Positions 1 through 9,590 are shown, counted from the first letter of the stretch. The stretch is 64,000 nt of DNA from Aristolochia californica (GCA_029961685.1 JARWKL010000006.1:7153383-7217382); one strand, 5' to 3'. Notes: generated from the sequence alone by a model not told the origin. A program made the numbers and translations.

Positions 1-69
1 CGTTGGTTATTAAGCAAAGTCTTTTATCTCCATTTTTTTAATCCATGGTTATTAACACATTGTTGTAAC

Positions 70-299
70 TGTTGAAGTGAGACACAGTTAAGTGAAACCG
101 AGACACAGACACTTTCGAACAATATTTTTCGACTTATCATTCTTCTCCATTTAGGAGGCAATTTATAATGCATTACATGCTGATTTTTGGATCAAGGAAA
201 CAATCCGTTTCCTACAATCACTCCATAATAAACTTTTTAGTTTTGATTCTACGGAATATTTCCCCTTCTGAAAGGAAGCTCAGACAGCTAACACCAACA
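70..299 (-). repeat. 3' LTR of the outer copia-type element
   Basis: 230 bp. On the minus strand it starts TGTTGG and ends CTTCAACA. It aligns along its length with 31923-32191 except that it lacks about 40 bp present there (around 32041-32080). The flanking GTAAC is at 65-69. Confidence 0.85.
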
Positions 300-320
300 C
301 TCCCCCTCAAGTTGGTGCGT
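300..320 (-). other. Polypurine tract of outer copia-type element
   Basis: On the minus strand the sequence AACTTGAGGGGGAG runs directly into the LTR start TGTTGG, the usual plus-strand primer arrangement of plant copia elements. Confidence 0.75.
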
Positions 321-604
321 ACAGATATCGGATGCCCAACTTGCCGAGTTGTATATGTTCTTGCTGCATACTACGCTTGGTTTGAGACAAAAATATATCA
401 TATATCCGCTCTTCTTGAGCGCTCCATCGGGGGTGATCAGCAGAAGCCTATTTGTACGATTTGATTCAGATGTTCAATTCGGTCCGGTTCGGTAATTCGG
501 TTCGATCAAGTCTGATCCGAGTCAAATCTGGTCTCGCCTTCTTCTTCGTCGAGAGCACTTCTGAACCGTGCTCTCAAGGTGAACCAGAGATTAATTCGAG
601 ACAG

Positions 605-790
605 TCTTCAGTGATGGGTGACGATAGAGCATCTTCAGTGATGGGTGATGACAAAGCGTCTTCGGTGACGGGGTCATGACAGATCGTGTTCAGTAATGAC
701 CACATAGCGTCTTCGGTAATGTGGTGACGACAAAACATCTTCGGTGATGACAGATCGTCTTCGGTGATGACAGAGCGTCTTCGGTTTTGT
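605..790. repeat. Degenerate minisatellite, about 20-bp unit
   Basis: The motif CTTCGGTGATGACAgagcgt and variants (cttcagtgatgggtgatgac and similar) recur about eight times head to tail. Open frames on both strands through it are repeats of the same few residues and are not believed to be genes. The surrounding 321-604 stretch shows no recognisable coding sequence. It is rich in cggtt/cgatc motifs like those near 30950-31060 in the same element. Confidence 0.7.
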
Positions 791-808
791 GGTCTTCGGT
801 CCTGTTTT

Positions 809-835
809 CCAACACTCCCCCTCAAGCTGGGGGTT
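809..835 (-). other. Second polypurine-tract/LTR-start-like sequence
   Basis: On the minus strand CCCCCAGCTTGAGGGGGAG is followed by TGTTGGAAAACAGG, the same arrangement as at 299-320 but 500 bp further in. No LTR end or partner was found for it. It may mark the 3' end of another copia remnant or a duplicated polypurine tract. Confidence 0.45.
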
Positions 836-950
836 AGTGAATAGAATGAACGGCTAGCTTACTACAAATAATTTTTTTTTCTATTTCAAATAGGTTTTCC
901 CTTTTGGGCAGTATGCATTTGACCCTTTACTGGATGTGGTAGGACCAGTG

Positions 951-1386
951 TGTTATGAACACAATAACATTATTATTTTATTTTTTTCTTTAATTTACTT
1001 TATTTTATTTCAGTTTAAGCCACATGGTTATTTTTTTGGAATATTTTATTTATACGGGTATTTTTGGAATATTGTATTTATAGGGGTGTTTTTGTAATAT
1101 TTTATATTAAACCCTAACTGGGTGAATCCTATTTAAGGGGTAAGAGTAACGAGAAAGGGAAGCTTTGAGAATTAGGTTGAATCTAGCGTAAACAGGCTTG
1201 AGATCACCTTCTTGATCTTGAGGTTAAGGTTTTCCTAAAAAACCCACGTATTCTTTCATCCTTTATTGATTTTCATCTTCCCCATGTCTTCCTACTATCC
1301 CTATAGTAATGCCTTGAAGACCCGTAACCCGTGGCAGATATCAGAACCACCCAAAGAATCCTTGTGTCAGATCCGGGACCGTAACA
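951..1386 (+). repeat. 5' LTR of gene-capturing element 1
   Basis: 436 bp, TGTTATGAAC...CCGTAACA. Near 1132 there is a TATA-like ctatttaagg also present in the LTRs at 5137, 11200 and 55441, so these belong to one family. The short inverted start/end TGTTA...TAACA is visible. Confidence 0.9.
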
Positions 1387-1387
1387 A

Positions 1388-1402
1388 CTAGTATCAGAGC
1401 GG
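1388..1402 (+). other. Primer-binding site, initiator-Met tRNA type
   Basis: CTAGTATCAGAGCGG just after the 5' LTR matches the TGGTATCAGAGC class of primer sites with one mismatch in the core. Confidence 0.7.
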
Positions 1403-1409
1403 GAACACA

Positions 1410-2330
1410 ATGGGTTATTCTATATCCCAAGAAAGATGGATTGCTATGGGTAAGGAATTGAAAGAAATACGAGCATGGTTAGATGCTTCCATTGAACATT
1501 ATGCAAGCGAGGAACTCGTTGCTACAGCAAAAAAGATCACACGACCTCAAATATCCGACTATGAAATATGCGCACAAGAGGTAGCAGAAGCTATCTCAGA
1601 CGGGCAGAACGGCCAATGGCCAGAAAATTTGAAGATTTTATCTTCTTTACGGGCCGACGTCCCTGCAGAAGAGGCATACGCCGAGAAGGACCCTGGAAAT
1701 CAGAAATCGGAGGGGTATGTGACCACAAACCCGTCGGTAAGGGTTGATTTGGGTTCATCCTCAACAAACCCCTCCTCACGGCCAGCAGAAGCGATTTGTC
1801 CGACAAGGAGGCATTTCCGAGAGCCCTCGATCGCGGAAAATAACCAAGAGGCGAAGCCCCAAAGGGCTGCCCTTTGCCACCGGACACGAAGGAGGCTCCG
1901 TCGATGCCGTCGGACACAACTCCGGTGGGATTCAACTTCCGGCCACCACCTCCCACTCGCAATCCACCTCTCGGCAGAACAGAGCAAATCATTGTTCCAA
2001 ATAGGGGGTGGGGGGGGTGGGGGGGGTGTAAGTGTATCGGAAAATTTTTGTTTGAGGGTCTTTGTGTTTCTGTGGATGAGCACAATACCTGTGCAGATGT
2101 GGATCTTCGAATTGCAGCTGTGGGGTTTAATTTTCTGGATCCCCTATATGCTGTTCGGCCACGAACTTCAATTTCAAAATTTTTGCCTGGTGAGTTTCTG
2201 TTTCGGGAAACAGAGAAACACATCCGGCATCGTCTTGGCAAACTTACAGCTGGTGTGTATGCATTCCGTGAGGGAAATTTTCTGGGGATGCCAAAAAATT
2301 TTGGATGTCGTTTTCTTCTTCTCCTGCTGA
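1410..2330 (+). pseudogene. Gag-leader-like ORF of element 1, unrecognised product
   Basis: An open frame of 306 residues starts 24 bp after the primer-binding site. Its first 75 residues (ISQERWIAMGKELKEIRAWL and onward) have a counterpart in the same place in the element at 55441-59421 (WIAMRNQLEKIRAW), so this is element sequence and not a captured gene. Beyond about residue 110 it becomes low complexity, including a run of glycines coded by a poly-G stretch near 2008-2030, and its coding value is doubtful. Around 2070-2290 another frame shows similarity in layout to 56940-57060 of the second element. No gag domain could be named. Confidence 0.45.
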
Positions 2331-2487
2331 GACCATCAGCAGTGTTCTTGTCCATCATTCAATTTGCAACCTTGTGTTTAATTTCGTGGATGAATGGTCT
2401 GCTGCTCTTACCGTTGAGGGCCTTCATGAACAAAACATTGATGACAAGGAGGGGGATATTAGGAAGAACTCAGCAAGGGAGATGGGA

Positions 2488-3110
2488 GTGAAGGGAGATG
2501 CCAAGGTCACAGCCCAGGTCTTGCAGGAGATATTCAAGGATCCATTGGAAATATGTGTGAAGGATGGAGATCTGAGAGGTGTTATGTGTTCTTATAATCA
2601 CTTGGAAATATGTGTGAAGGATGGAGATCTGAGTAGTGTTATGTGTTCTTATAATCACATCAATAGTGTTCCCTCTTGTGCTGATAACAGAATCTTATCT
2701 GCAACCGTTAGAGGAGAATGGGCTCTTCATAGATACATTGTTGCCGACTGTGATTCACTTGAAGTCAGGCTCCATGGTCACAACTGGCTGAATGATGAAC
2801 CAGAAGATGCAGTAGCACAAACCTTAGAAGCTGGTTTGGATTTGGATTGTGGCGTTTATTACACCAACTACGCCTTCCCCGCTGTCCAGCATGGCAGAGT
2901 CCGGGAAACAGAAGTGGACAAGGCCTTCAGAAATCTCCATGTTGTTCTAATGAGGCTTGGGTTCTTTGATGGAAGCCCCGATGGTTACGATTCCCTTGGG
3001 ATAGAGGATGTTTGCCCCATAGATCATATCGAGCTTGCTGCTAAGGCTGCTAGAAAAGGAATTGTCTTGCTCCAGAATAACCATTCACTTCCTTGGAACC
3101 ATCAGAAAAT
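2488..3110 (+). pseudogene. Captured GH3 beta-D-xylosidase-like fragment
   Basis: Part of a 443-codon open frame (2305-3636). Seen: [30 protein letters not shown] and EAGLDLDCG, then a segment ending [13 protein letters not shown]. These are hallmarks of plant GH3 beta-xylosidases, enzymes of the cell wall that release xylose from xylan side chains. The usual SDCDS nucleophile motif reads ADCDS here. Only the middle of the catalytic domain is present, with no signal peptide and no C-terminal domain. It runs without introns, whereas plant genes of this family are interrupted. A 57-bp tandem repeat (2545-2658) duplicates 19 residues in frame. Flanked by near-identical 30-bp sequences at 2465 and 3111. 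Confidence 0.85.
2545..2658 (+). repeat. 57-bp in-frame tandem duplication
   Basis: Copies 2545-2601 and 2602-2658 differ at about two bases and encode [10 protein letters not shown](R/S)(G/S)VMCSYNH twice. The length is a multiple of three, so the frame stays open. Confidence 0.9.
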
Positions 3111-3179
3111 GAATTCAGCAAGAGAGATGGAATTGGAGGGACGGTTTAATGTCATCATAGTCAAATTCTGTTCAGGTTT

Positions 3180-3512
3180 TGCTGCAAAAATTGAGTATAT
3201 GATTGATGCTCAGGGACACTGTGGCTCTTGCTGGGCATTTGGTGCCGTAGAATCGCTATCAGATCGATGCTGCATCCATCTTACTGTGAGCATTTCCCTA
3301 TCTATGAATGATGCGTTCGCATGCTGTGGGTTTAGGTGTGGATATGGTTGTGATGGGGGCTATCCTTATCGTGCATGGCAGTACTTTGTTCAGAATGGAG
3401 TTGTTACCGACGAGAGTGACCCTTATTGTGATGACATTGGTTGTGGACATCCGGGTTGTGAACCCGTGTATTCCACCACTAAGTGTGCAAAGAGGTGTAC
3501 TGTGAATGTCAT
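3180..3512 (+). pseudogene. Captured cathepsin B-like cysteine protease fragment
   Basis: Same open frame as the GH3 fragment. Seen: [19 protein letters not shown], which contains the catalytic Cys of papain-family (C1A) proteases, then [20 protein letters not shown] and a Cys-rich segment [15 protein letters not shown]. This pattern is specific to cathepsin B-like members, vacuolar/secreted endopeptidases. Propeptide, catalytic His and Asn are missing, so the piece cannot be an active protease. It is intron-free, and joined to the GH3 piece at its 5' end through about 70 bp of unassigned sequence and directly to the prolidase piece at its 3' end. Confidence 0.85.
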
Positions 3513-4592
3513 ACTCTTCAGGCAAGAGACTTATTTTGCTTACCTAATTGGAGTAAGGGAAACTGACTTTTATGGGGCAATAAACATTGCTTCTGGAAAA
3601 TCCATCCTCTTTGCTCCCAAGTTGACTGTTGATTAGCTAAGAGAAATAAAGCCCTTATCATACTTCAAGCAAAGATACATGGTCAACATGGTTTGCTACA
3701 CTGATCAGATGGTGAAGGTGCTTTATGATCACTACCAAGGATTGGGAAAGCCATTCTTGTTTCTCTTGTACAGGCTTAATATTGATAGCAACAAATTTTC
3801 AAAACCTGCAGAGCTTGAGGAAATGGAGAAGTTTGAAACAGACCGTAGTACATTGCATCCTATCTTGACTGAATGCCGTATATTTAAGTCGGGAATGGAG
3901 CTTGAACTCATACAATATGGTAATGATATAAGTTTGGGGGCTCATATTGAGGTTATGCGCAAAACAAAAGTGGGCATGAAAGAGTATCAGTTGGGGAGAA
4001 TGTTTCTCCATCCTGTGTACATGTATGGAGGCGGTAGATATTGTTCATACACATGCATATGTGCTACTGGTGAAAGTAGCTCTATTCTTCACTATGGGCA
4101 TGCTGCTGCTCCAAATGACAGGATCTTACACGATGGTGACATGGCACTTCTAGATATGGGAGCTGAATACCATTTTTATGATTCTGACACAACTTGTTCT
4201 TTTACTGTGAATGGTAAATTTACAAGTGATCAACATCTTATCTATAATGCAATCATTAAGGCCCATAATGACATGGTCTCTACAATGAGATCTGGAGTAA
4301 GCTGGACGGACATGCACAAGCTAGCAGAGAAAGTTATTCTCAGGTCATTGGTGGCTGGTGGCTTAATTAATGGTGATGTTGATGATATGATGGCTGAGAG
4401 ATTGGGTGCCGTTTTCATGCTTCATGCTCTTGGGCACTTCCTTGGGATTGCTACTCATGATCCGGGGGGCTATGCTAAGGAGTTGGAGAGGCCAAAAGAA
4501 CCGGGGTTGAGTGCTTTGTGGACTACTAGAAAACTTGAAGAGAGCATGGTCTCCAGCGCTGATATGAAGAAAGTGTATGTTGAGCTTGCATG
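3513..4592 (+). pseudogene. Captured Xaa-Pro dipeptidase (prolidase) fragment
   Basis: Open in two segments (to the stop at 3636, then 3679-4593, 304 codons). Seen: [64 protein letters not shown] and HALGHFLGI. These are the M24B pita-bread metalloprotease signature, including the two Asp and one His metal ligands. Prolidase is cytosolic and cleaves X-Pro dipeptides. Roughly 360 residues lie in one uninterrupted stretch, so the donor was spliced RNA. The last metal-binding Glu residues are missing, and the frame ends in a stop at the join to the next fragment. The stop around 3634 breaks the N-terminal part. Confidence 0.88.
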
Positions 4593-4593
4593 A

Positions 4594-4905
4594 CCTGGTG
4601 GTTGGTATGATCCAGACATGTTTGAGGTAGGAAATGGAGGTATGACCAATGATGAATACATCACACACTTCAGTTTATGGGCTATCTCTAAGGCACCTCT
4701 CCTAATCGGATGTGATGTGCGAAATGCCACCAAGGAAACCTTACAAATTATTGGCAATAAGGAAGTGGTAGCAGTGAACCAAGATCATCTTGGTGTTCAA
4801 GCTAAGACGGTTCGCATGGAGGGAGATCTTGTGATATGGGCTGGACCACTCTCCAACTAAAGGACAGTTGTGCTCTTAGTCAATCGTCGCCCTAGTTATT
4901 TTGAA
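4594..4905 (+). pseudogene. Captured GH27 alpha-galactosidase fragment
   Basis: Frame 4618-4860 plus about 24 bp upstream. Seen: [55 protein letters not shown] and [12 protein letters not shown]. These identify plant alpha-galactosidase, which removes terminal alpha-galactose from oligosaccharides and galactomannans in the wall or vacuole. The DPDM acid/base Asp region is retained but the N-terminal nucleophile half is absent. A stop follows WAGPLSN, after which family-like residues (VVLLVNRRPSYFEIT) continue for a few codons. Intron-free. Confidence 0.88.
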
Positions 4906-4968
4906 ATTACTACCACCTGGGGATGAGGAGGTCTAGCAGCGAAACATAAAACAACAAGAGGGAGATCC

Positions 4969-4986
4969 AAAAAAAAAAAAAAAAAA
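4969..4986 (+). repeat. A18 tract at the end of captured sequence
   Basis: A run of 18 A lies between the captured block and the element's own tail (tgcttctctaggtgg). The second element has a shorter A run (gacaaaaaaattgcttctc, 58927-58945) at the matching place, so it may be an expansion of element sequence and not an mRNA tail. Confidence 0.8.
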
Positions 4987-5084
4987 TGCTTCTCTAGGTG
5001 GATGATTAGTTTTGTAGTCCAGAGGGCTGCCACAGATACTGCTGTTGATGCTTGAGAAGGGATGGAGACATCGGCACAAGCACA

Positions 5085-5136
5085 CAAACCTAACTTCAAC
5101 CTTGAAGACAAGCTCGTTCTTCCAGTGGGGGTATAA
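5085..5136 (+). other. Remnant of Ty3/gypsy pol 3' end and polypurine tract
   Basis: In frame the sequence reads FNLEDKLVLPVG just before the 3' LTR, like the LEDK end of chromovirus-type integrase ORFs. The same words occur at 11169-11195 and 59048-59080. The purine tract ccagtgggggtataa abuts the LTR. Confidence 0.65.
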
Positions 5137-5572
5137 TATTATGAACACAATAACATTATTATTTTATTATTTTTATTTAATTTACTTTATTTTATTTCAG
5201 TTTAGGTCACATGGTTATTTTTTTGGAATATTTTATTTATAGGGGTATTTTTAGAATATTGTATTTATAGGGGTATTTTTGTAATATTTTATATTAAACC
5301 CTAACTGGGTGAACCCTATTTAAGGGGTAAGAGTAATGAGAAAGGGAAGCTTTGAGAATTCGGTTAAATCTAGCGCAAACATGCTTGAGATCACTTTCTT
5401 GATCTCGAGGTTAAGGTTTTCCTCAAAAACCCACGTATTCTCTCATCCTCCATTGATCTTTGTCTCCCCATATCTTCCTACTATCCCTACAGTAATGCCT
5501 GGAAGGCCCGTAACCCGTGGCAGATCTCAGAACCACCCAAAGAATCCTTGTGTCAGATCCAGGACTGTAACA
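5137..5572 (+). repeat. 3' LTR of gene-capturing element 1
   Basis: 436 bp, starting TATTATGAAC (the TG has become TA) and ending ACTGTAACA. Same length as the 5' LTR with scattered substitutions. Followed by the TSD CAGTG. Confidence 0.9.
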
Positions 5573-5697
5573 CAGTGTTCATTCTTTTTCTAAAGTATCT
5601 CTTTTTAGGAGTATACCTAGTTGTAGAAATTTTTTGTATCTAAATTTCTTAGGATATTTTCTTTGCTTATGGGAGGTGGTTTTACAACCATACACTC

Positions 5698-6910
5698 CTA
5701 CATTTTTGTTCTGGTTTGAACAACATAATGTTTGTTTATGTGCCTTACTACTTTCTTTTGTAGTTTTTGGGCTTCACAGAGATTTGCCAACATGTCTTGT
5801 AAAAATCTTTGTCTTCTTCCTAAAGTGTCAAAGTTTAGAAAATTATCCATGGTTAAAATACTAGTTTCTGGATTATTTTGCCAATATTTCGTAATGTAGT
5901 ATTTTTCAGCTATATATGCAAAAGGTTCTAGCAATTTTGCATAAAAGATGGAAAGATAAGGTTTCTGATCATCTTTTTGCAATTTGTAGAAGTAGCTTGC
6001 AAATTCGCAATAATACTTCTCATAAAAAAAAATGTTAAAAATTTGTAACTTGTTTAATTGTTGAAGAGTTTATAATCATTTTATTTGTTTAGTACTCTCA
6101 TTGTAAGCTTCTAGGGTTGGATGTATTCCTAGAAATTTTTTTGATATCTTAGTCACTAATCCTTTCAAGATATTGGCTATAGATATTGAAGTATTAGCTT
6201 GTTTTTGGTCTTTGGAAAGGTTGTCCCACCAATGAGCTACATTACCCTGTAAGGAATGGGTAAAGAAATTAAATGCTGAATATTTGTCCCAAGATTCATG
6301 CATATTTGCAGCATTGCTCATGCTTCTTTCCCATTCTTTAAGGACTTTTTCTCCATCCTTGGGGCAATCCAAGTTGAGATAAAATCCAAAAGGGTTTATG
6401 CTATCGATGGATTGATGTCCCTTAGTAGCATGTGATGGATCGATATTTTTGTATTTTGTTGAATACCTTTGTCCTCCCAAGGATATTTTGGAGTGGGAGA
6501 AACTTTCTCGTTCTTGCTGGTAAACCGCAGTACAATTTCAGAAGTTATCTTGAAAGCTATCTTCCATGTGAGTATCGCGTACCCTTGATGTTTCTGCTTC
6601 ATGTTGGTTACTACCACGAAGCATTCGAAATTTTTTACCAAGATCATCTGCCTTTTTGTCTTTAGCAAAGTAGTCTTGGTATTTTCTTCTGCAACTTCAT
6701 CAGATTCCTAGGCTTTTGGTTCACTGTCGTGTTGCTCTTTTTGTTTACTAGAGGAAGGTTTTTCCTCTTGAACATAATAAATCGGTTGGTGATTGAAAAT
6801 ATTATATTCTGCGTAAACTTCATCATCTGTAGAAGATGATGCTTTCGATGTGATCCTAAACTCAGGTGGTGTGGGATCTTTCTTCCTAGGTGCAATGCAA
6901 GGTGTTGCAC
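5698..6910 (-). pseudogene. Caulimovirid coat-protein-like frames, broken
   Basis: Frames 6480-6076 (134 codons) and 5982-5698 (94 codons), with an acidic, Ser/Lys-rich lead at about 6910-6662, read as one interrupted protein. Seen: WERSMSNAANMHESWDKYS, NVAHWWDNLSKD and LANLCEAQKLQKKV, followed by a Lys/Arg-rich stretch (positions 5697-5600 on the minus strand). This is typical of pararetroviral capsid regions that precede a zinc knuckle, but no intact CCHC motif is visible. At least four stops or frameshifts exist. Placement directly after the movement protein supports the call. An alternative is a gag of an unusual retroelement. Confidence 0.5.
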
Positions 6911-6997
6911 TATATACTAGGTTTTTAAGTCATCCTGTGATGTCAGGAAGGCCTAATGGTAATGGAATTTCCATATCCATTAAATAGAATTTTTTTG

Positions 6998-7442
6998 TCA
7001 TAGAGCTATATCTTGAAGCTTCCTCTGAAGTCTTTTTATCATATACAGTAGTAGAATTTCTCTACGAGTTAATCTCCACCATTCAATCAGATATGCTTGA
7101 TAGGCTATATCGGTTTCATTTACTGGTCTGAGATCTTTTCTGGCTTGCCAATTTTGGTCTTTCATTGAGCGTACCAAACGAATTTGATCTAGTAGTTTTT
7201 CTCTACAAATCATTTTACAAAGCTAAAAAGTTTAGATTTTGTTTTATTCTTTTGATCTTCCATCTAAATCTATGGATGCGATCATTATAGCCAGCTAATT
7301 TGAAATAGTACATTTCAATTGCTAGGATCGAATTATCTTCAGGTTGAAGAGTATTTCTTTGGAGTAAGGCGAAGTTAAGGCCTTCTCTTTTTAATTTTAA
7401 ACGATCTAAAAGTTTCTTCTTATAGATCATTCTGGAGTCCAA
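6998..7442 (-). pseudogene. Two tandem paralogous ORFs (75 and 71 codons) of unknown product
   Basis: Frames 7442-7215 and 7213-6998 follow each other with one base between. Aligned, they share M-I-x-(R/K)-(E/K)-KLLD at the N-terminus, an IA-x-x-x-Y core, and a basic C-terminus ending QDIAL or LNFLAL, so they look like a duplicated module. Both are rich in Lys, Arg and Leu. They lie between movement and coat-protein regions. Function unknown. Confidence 0.45.
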
Positions 7443-8000
7443 GGTGTAAAAGGTGTTTTATACCTTAATGGACCTAGAGAAACTAGACGTTCTTTTGAAC
7501 CTAGATGTTCTTTTAATGCTAAGACTTCTATTAAAAGTTCTTGCATTTTATCTTTGTTTAGATTATCTAAACTTTGTTTTAGTTCTGCTAATTTTTTGAA
7601 GAAAACAGGACTATTTCCATGGTCAATCTTTTCTAGAATATTTTCTAGGATGTTTTGACACTTTATTATTTCTCTATGTTTATGTTCATCATAGAGGAAA
7701 TCTATTTTCTGTTGGAGATTATCAACAGTTTTTTTCTAACCTATTAAGGGTCTTTCCATTATCAAAGGTTTGATTGGAATGGGTGACAATGTCACTAGTT
7801 CCTATAGATGGGCCTAAGGTTTTATATGGGTTATGAGCCATCTTCGATGTGAAGTGGAACATAGGCATTGGGCCTTGGGTTTCCTATTCCTTCGAAACAA
7901 GAATTGGTTGAGGCTCTACTTGTAGAGGTAGAGGGCCTATCCTGTTCTATGGAAAAGTTGGGTCTAGTGTTTGTGATCACTAGTTTTCCTTCTATCTCCT

Positions 8001-8786
8001 TTATTGTTTTTCGGGAGAGGGGAAGGTGTCTGGGTGCCAAGGCTGGACTACCCATTCTGTTGGCCATTTTAACTCTCTAGGGTCGAGTTCTTCTATGGTC
8101 AAGTTTTCAAAATAAACAATGTTTTTGGCTAGTTCTGTGAGTTTCTTTGAATCTTTAACTGGAACCTTTCCAGTGTTGATTCCTCTAGCTACTATGCATA
8201 CAACTATGCGCATAACTCTTCTTCCTGGTTGAATTCCATTTTTCAACCAGTTGTCTGTATAGAGTTTTAGAGACAAGGTATCTTGGATGTGCTTGTCTTC
8301 TAAATCTATTTGTAGATTGGGCCAAGTTGTAAAGGATACTGGTCCTAATCCTAAATTTGCTCTAACTCCTCCGAGTAGGGGTTTTTCAAAATTATTCTTC
8401 ACAGAGTTATCTATGATAGCTTCTATGAAGGGTAAATTCTTATTGATTTGTATTAAGGGGTCTAATCCTATACGAACTAGTCCATAATGGACATATTTGA
8501 ATCTTTTTAGTTTAACTAAGTCAGATTCACTTAACAATCTGTAGCAGAAGGTACCTGAGTTGGTATCCTGTATTTCTACAGATAGTTGCTTCTGGAAGAC
8601 GAAGGATTTCTTTTGGAACTCAATCCAATCTTTATTGTAGACTTCAGTTATCCTAGGGATACTTATTGTCCACTTTTGTCCATCCTGCATAAGATTAGGA
8701 TGTTCATCGTATTCTTCCTGTGTTTCATGATGTACATGAACACTGTTTTGAAGAGAAGTACATTCTATTCCTATTTGCTCAGACAT
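8001..8786 (-). CDS. Caulimovirid movement protein-like ORF (30K superfamily)
   Basis: 261 codons, uninterrupted. Seen: YVHYGLVRIGLDPL, IEAIIDNSV, then LLGGVRANLGLGPVSFTTWP followed by DLEDKHIQDTLSL. This matches the 30K-type cell-to-cell movement protein core of Caulimoviridae (beta-strand array with the LLG..RGNL-like motif). Such proteins form tubules in plasmodesmata. The start overlaps the stop of ORF1 by 8 bp, an arrangement used for leaky scanning or re-initiation in this family. Unlike neighbouring viral frames it has no stop. A further frame (8067-7831) overlaps its end. Confidence 0.7.
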   Translation of the reverse strand: MSEQIGIECTSLQNSVHVHHETQEEYDEHPNLMQDGQKWTISIPRITEVYNKDWIEFQKKSFVFQKQLSVEIQDTNSGTFCYRLLSESDLVKLKRFKYVHYGLVRIGLDPLIQINKNLPFIEAIIDNSVKNNFEKPLLGGVRANLGLGPVSFTTWPNLQIDLEDKHIQDTLSLKLYTDNWLKNGIQPGRRVMRIVVCIVARGINTGKVPVKDSKKLTELAKNIVYFENLTIEELDPRELKWPTEWVVQPWHPDTFPSPEKQ

Positions 8787-9048
8787 TTAGGAATTTTAGA
8801 TGAGTTGATGTCTCTTCTAATTTTTGGAACAGAATTTCAATCAGTTGTTCCAATTGATACAAGGTGATGAAAGGAGAGATGTGTTCTATAACAAGCTCTC
8901 TCAATTCCTCATTTTGAGTTAAGGAACAGATGTCTCGTATAAGACGATCTCTATCTGTCCTGTGATGATTTTTTACAGAAGCTATTTTGCAAATAACTTC
9001 CTGTAATTCTTTTCTACATGGTTTGTTGTTAACCATTTTAGTTTTCAC
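8779..9048 (-). CDS. Caulimovirid ORF1-like small protein
   Basis: 89 codons, product not recognised by sequence. Leu/Glu-rich and probably alpha-helical (LRELVIEHISPFITLYQLEQ). Position between the leader and the movement protein, and the 8-bp overlap with the latter, match the first ORF of badna- or tungro-like genomes. The assignment rests on position only. Confidence 0.45.
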   Translation of the reverse strand: MKTKMVNNKPCRKELQEVICKIASVKNHHRTDRDRLIRDICSLTQNEELRELVIEHISPFITLYQLEQLIEILFQKLEETSTHLKFLNV

Positions 9049-9544
9049 TTCTCGGATAGGTTCTAAGATCCTAGAGTGATTTATTTCTTGATCTACATAG
9101 CTTTGTAGATCTGTAAGGAATCGTACTGTTTCTTAAGTATTTCCTGTTTTAAGTACCTCGAGATGGACATTAATTCTTCTCTTGAGTTTCTATACTTGTT
9201 CATTGACGTCACTTTCTATTCCTACGCATAAGAGACAACGTTTTCTGCGGTGTATTTTTCCCAACATCTTTTCAAAATGAAGTTGTGATGCATATTACTA
9301 GCTAAATCCATTATATTATTTATTATTGGATTATTCTTATCATGCCACCCGTGTGGAAAGCCTATTATTGGACAAACATGTGTGTGCCCAGTTTTTAACA
9401 CGGTGTCATAAGAAGGACTGTTGAGTTCTTTCTAACCTACCAATTGAGGTCTTGGGTACATTAGTACATTTGTAGTTTACCAATGTTACATGGGATGTGA
9501 CCGGTTTGGGTCGTAACTATTTGGGAGTATGTATACCTAAACAG

Positions 9545-9590
9545 AAAGAATTAAAGTTAAGTTTTGAATTCTTTTTAACTTTAATTCTTT
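9545..9590. other. Perfect 16-bp stem-loop in pararetroviral leader
   Basis: Arms AAAGAATTAAAGTTAA (9545-9560) and its exact reverse complement (9575-9590) with a 14-base loop. It lies between the primer site and ORF1, where pararetrovirus leaders are strongly folded. Confidence 0.75.

Larger units (their letters stand above)
951..5572 (+). mobile_element. Complete non-autonomous LTR element carrying four captured host-gene fragments, TSD CAGTG
   Basis: Seen: two 436-bp LTRs (951-1386 and 5137-5572) that align base by base with few differences. A 5-bp TSD CAGTG lies at 946-950 and 5573-5577, with a primer-binding site after the left LTR and a purine tract before the right one. No protease, RT, RNase H or integrase is present. 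The interior carries in order a gag-like leader ORF, GH3 beta-xylosidase, cathepsin B-like, prolidase and GH27 alpha-galactosidase fragments, all on the plus strand and without introns, then a short tail resembling the end of a Ty3/gypsy pol. Inference: a gypsy-derived element moved in trans, with pol replaced by host cDNA. It sits inside the caulimovirid coat-protein region on the opposite strand. Confidence 0.9.

Noticed and set aside
1591..2358. 255-codon minus-strand frame
   Set aside because: Shadow of the leader ORF in a GC-rich stretch; low-complexity Pro/Arg protein without family features.
2305..4860. A functional secreted glycosidase or protease gene
   Set aside because: Each fragment lacks catalytic parts or termini, there is no signal peptide, and the whole lies between LTRs with a TSD.
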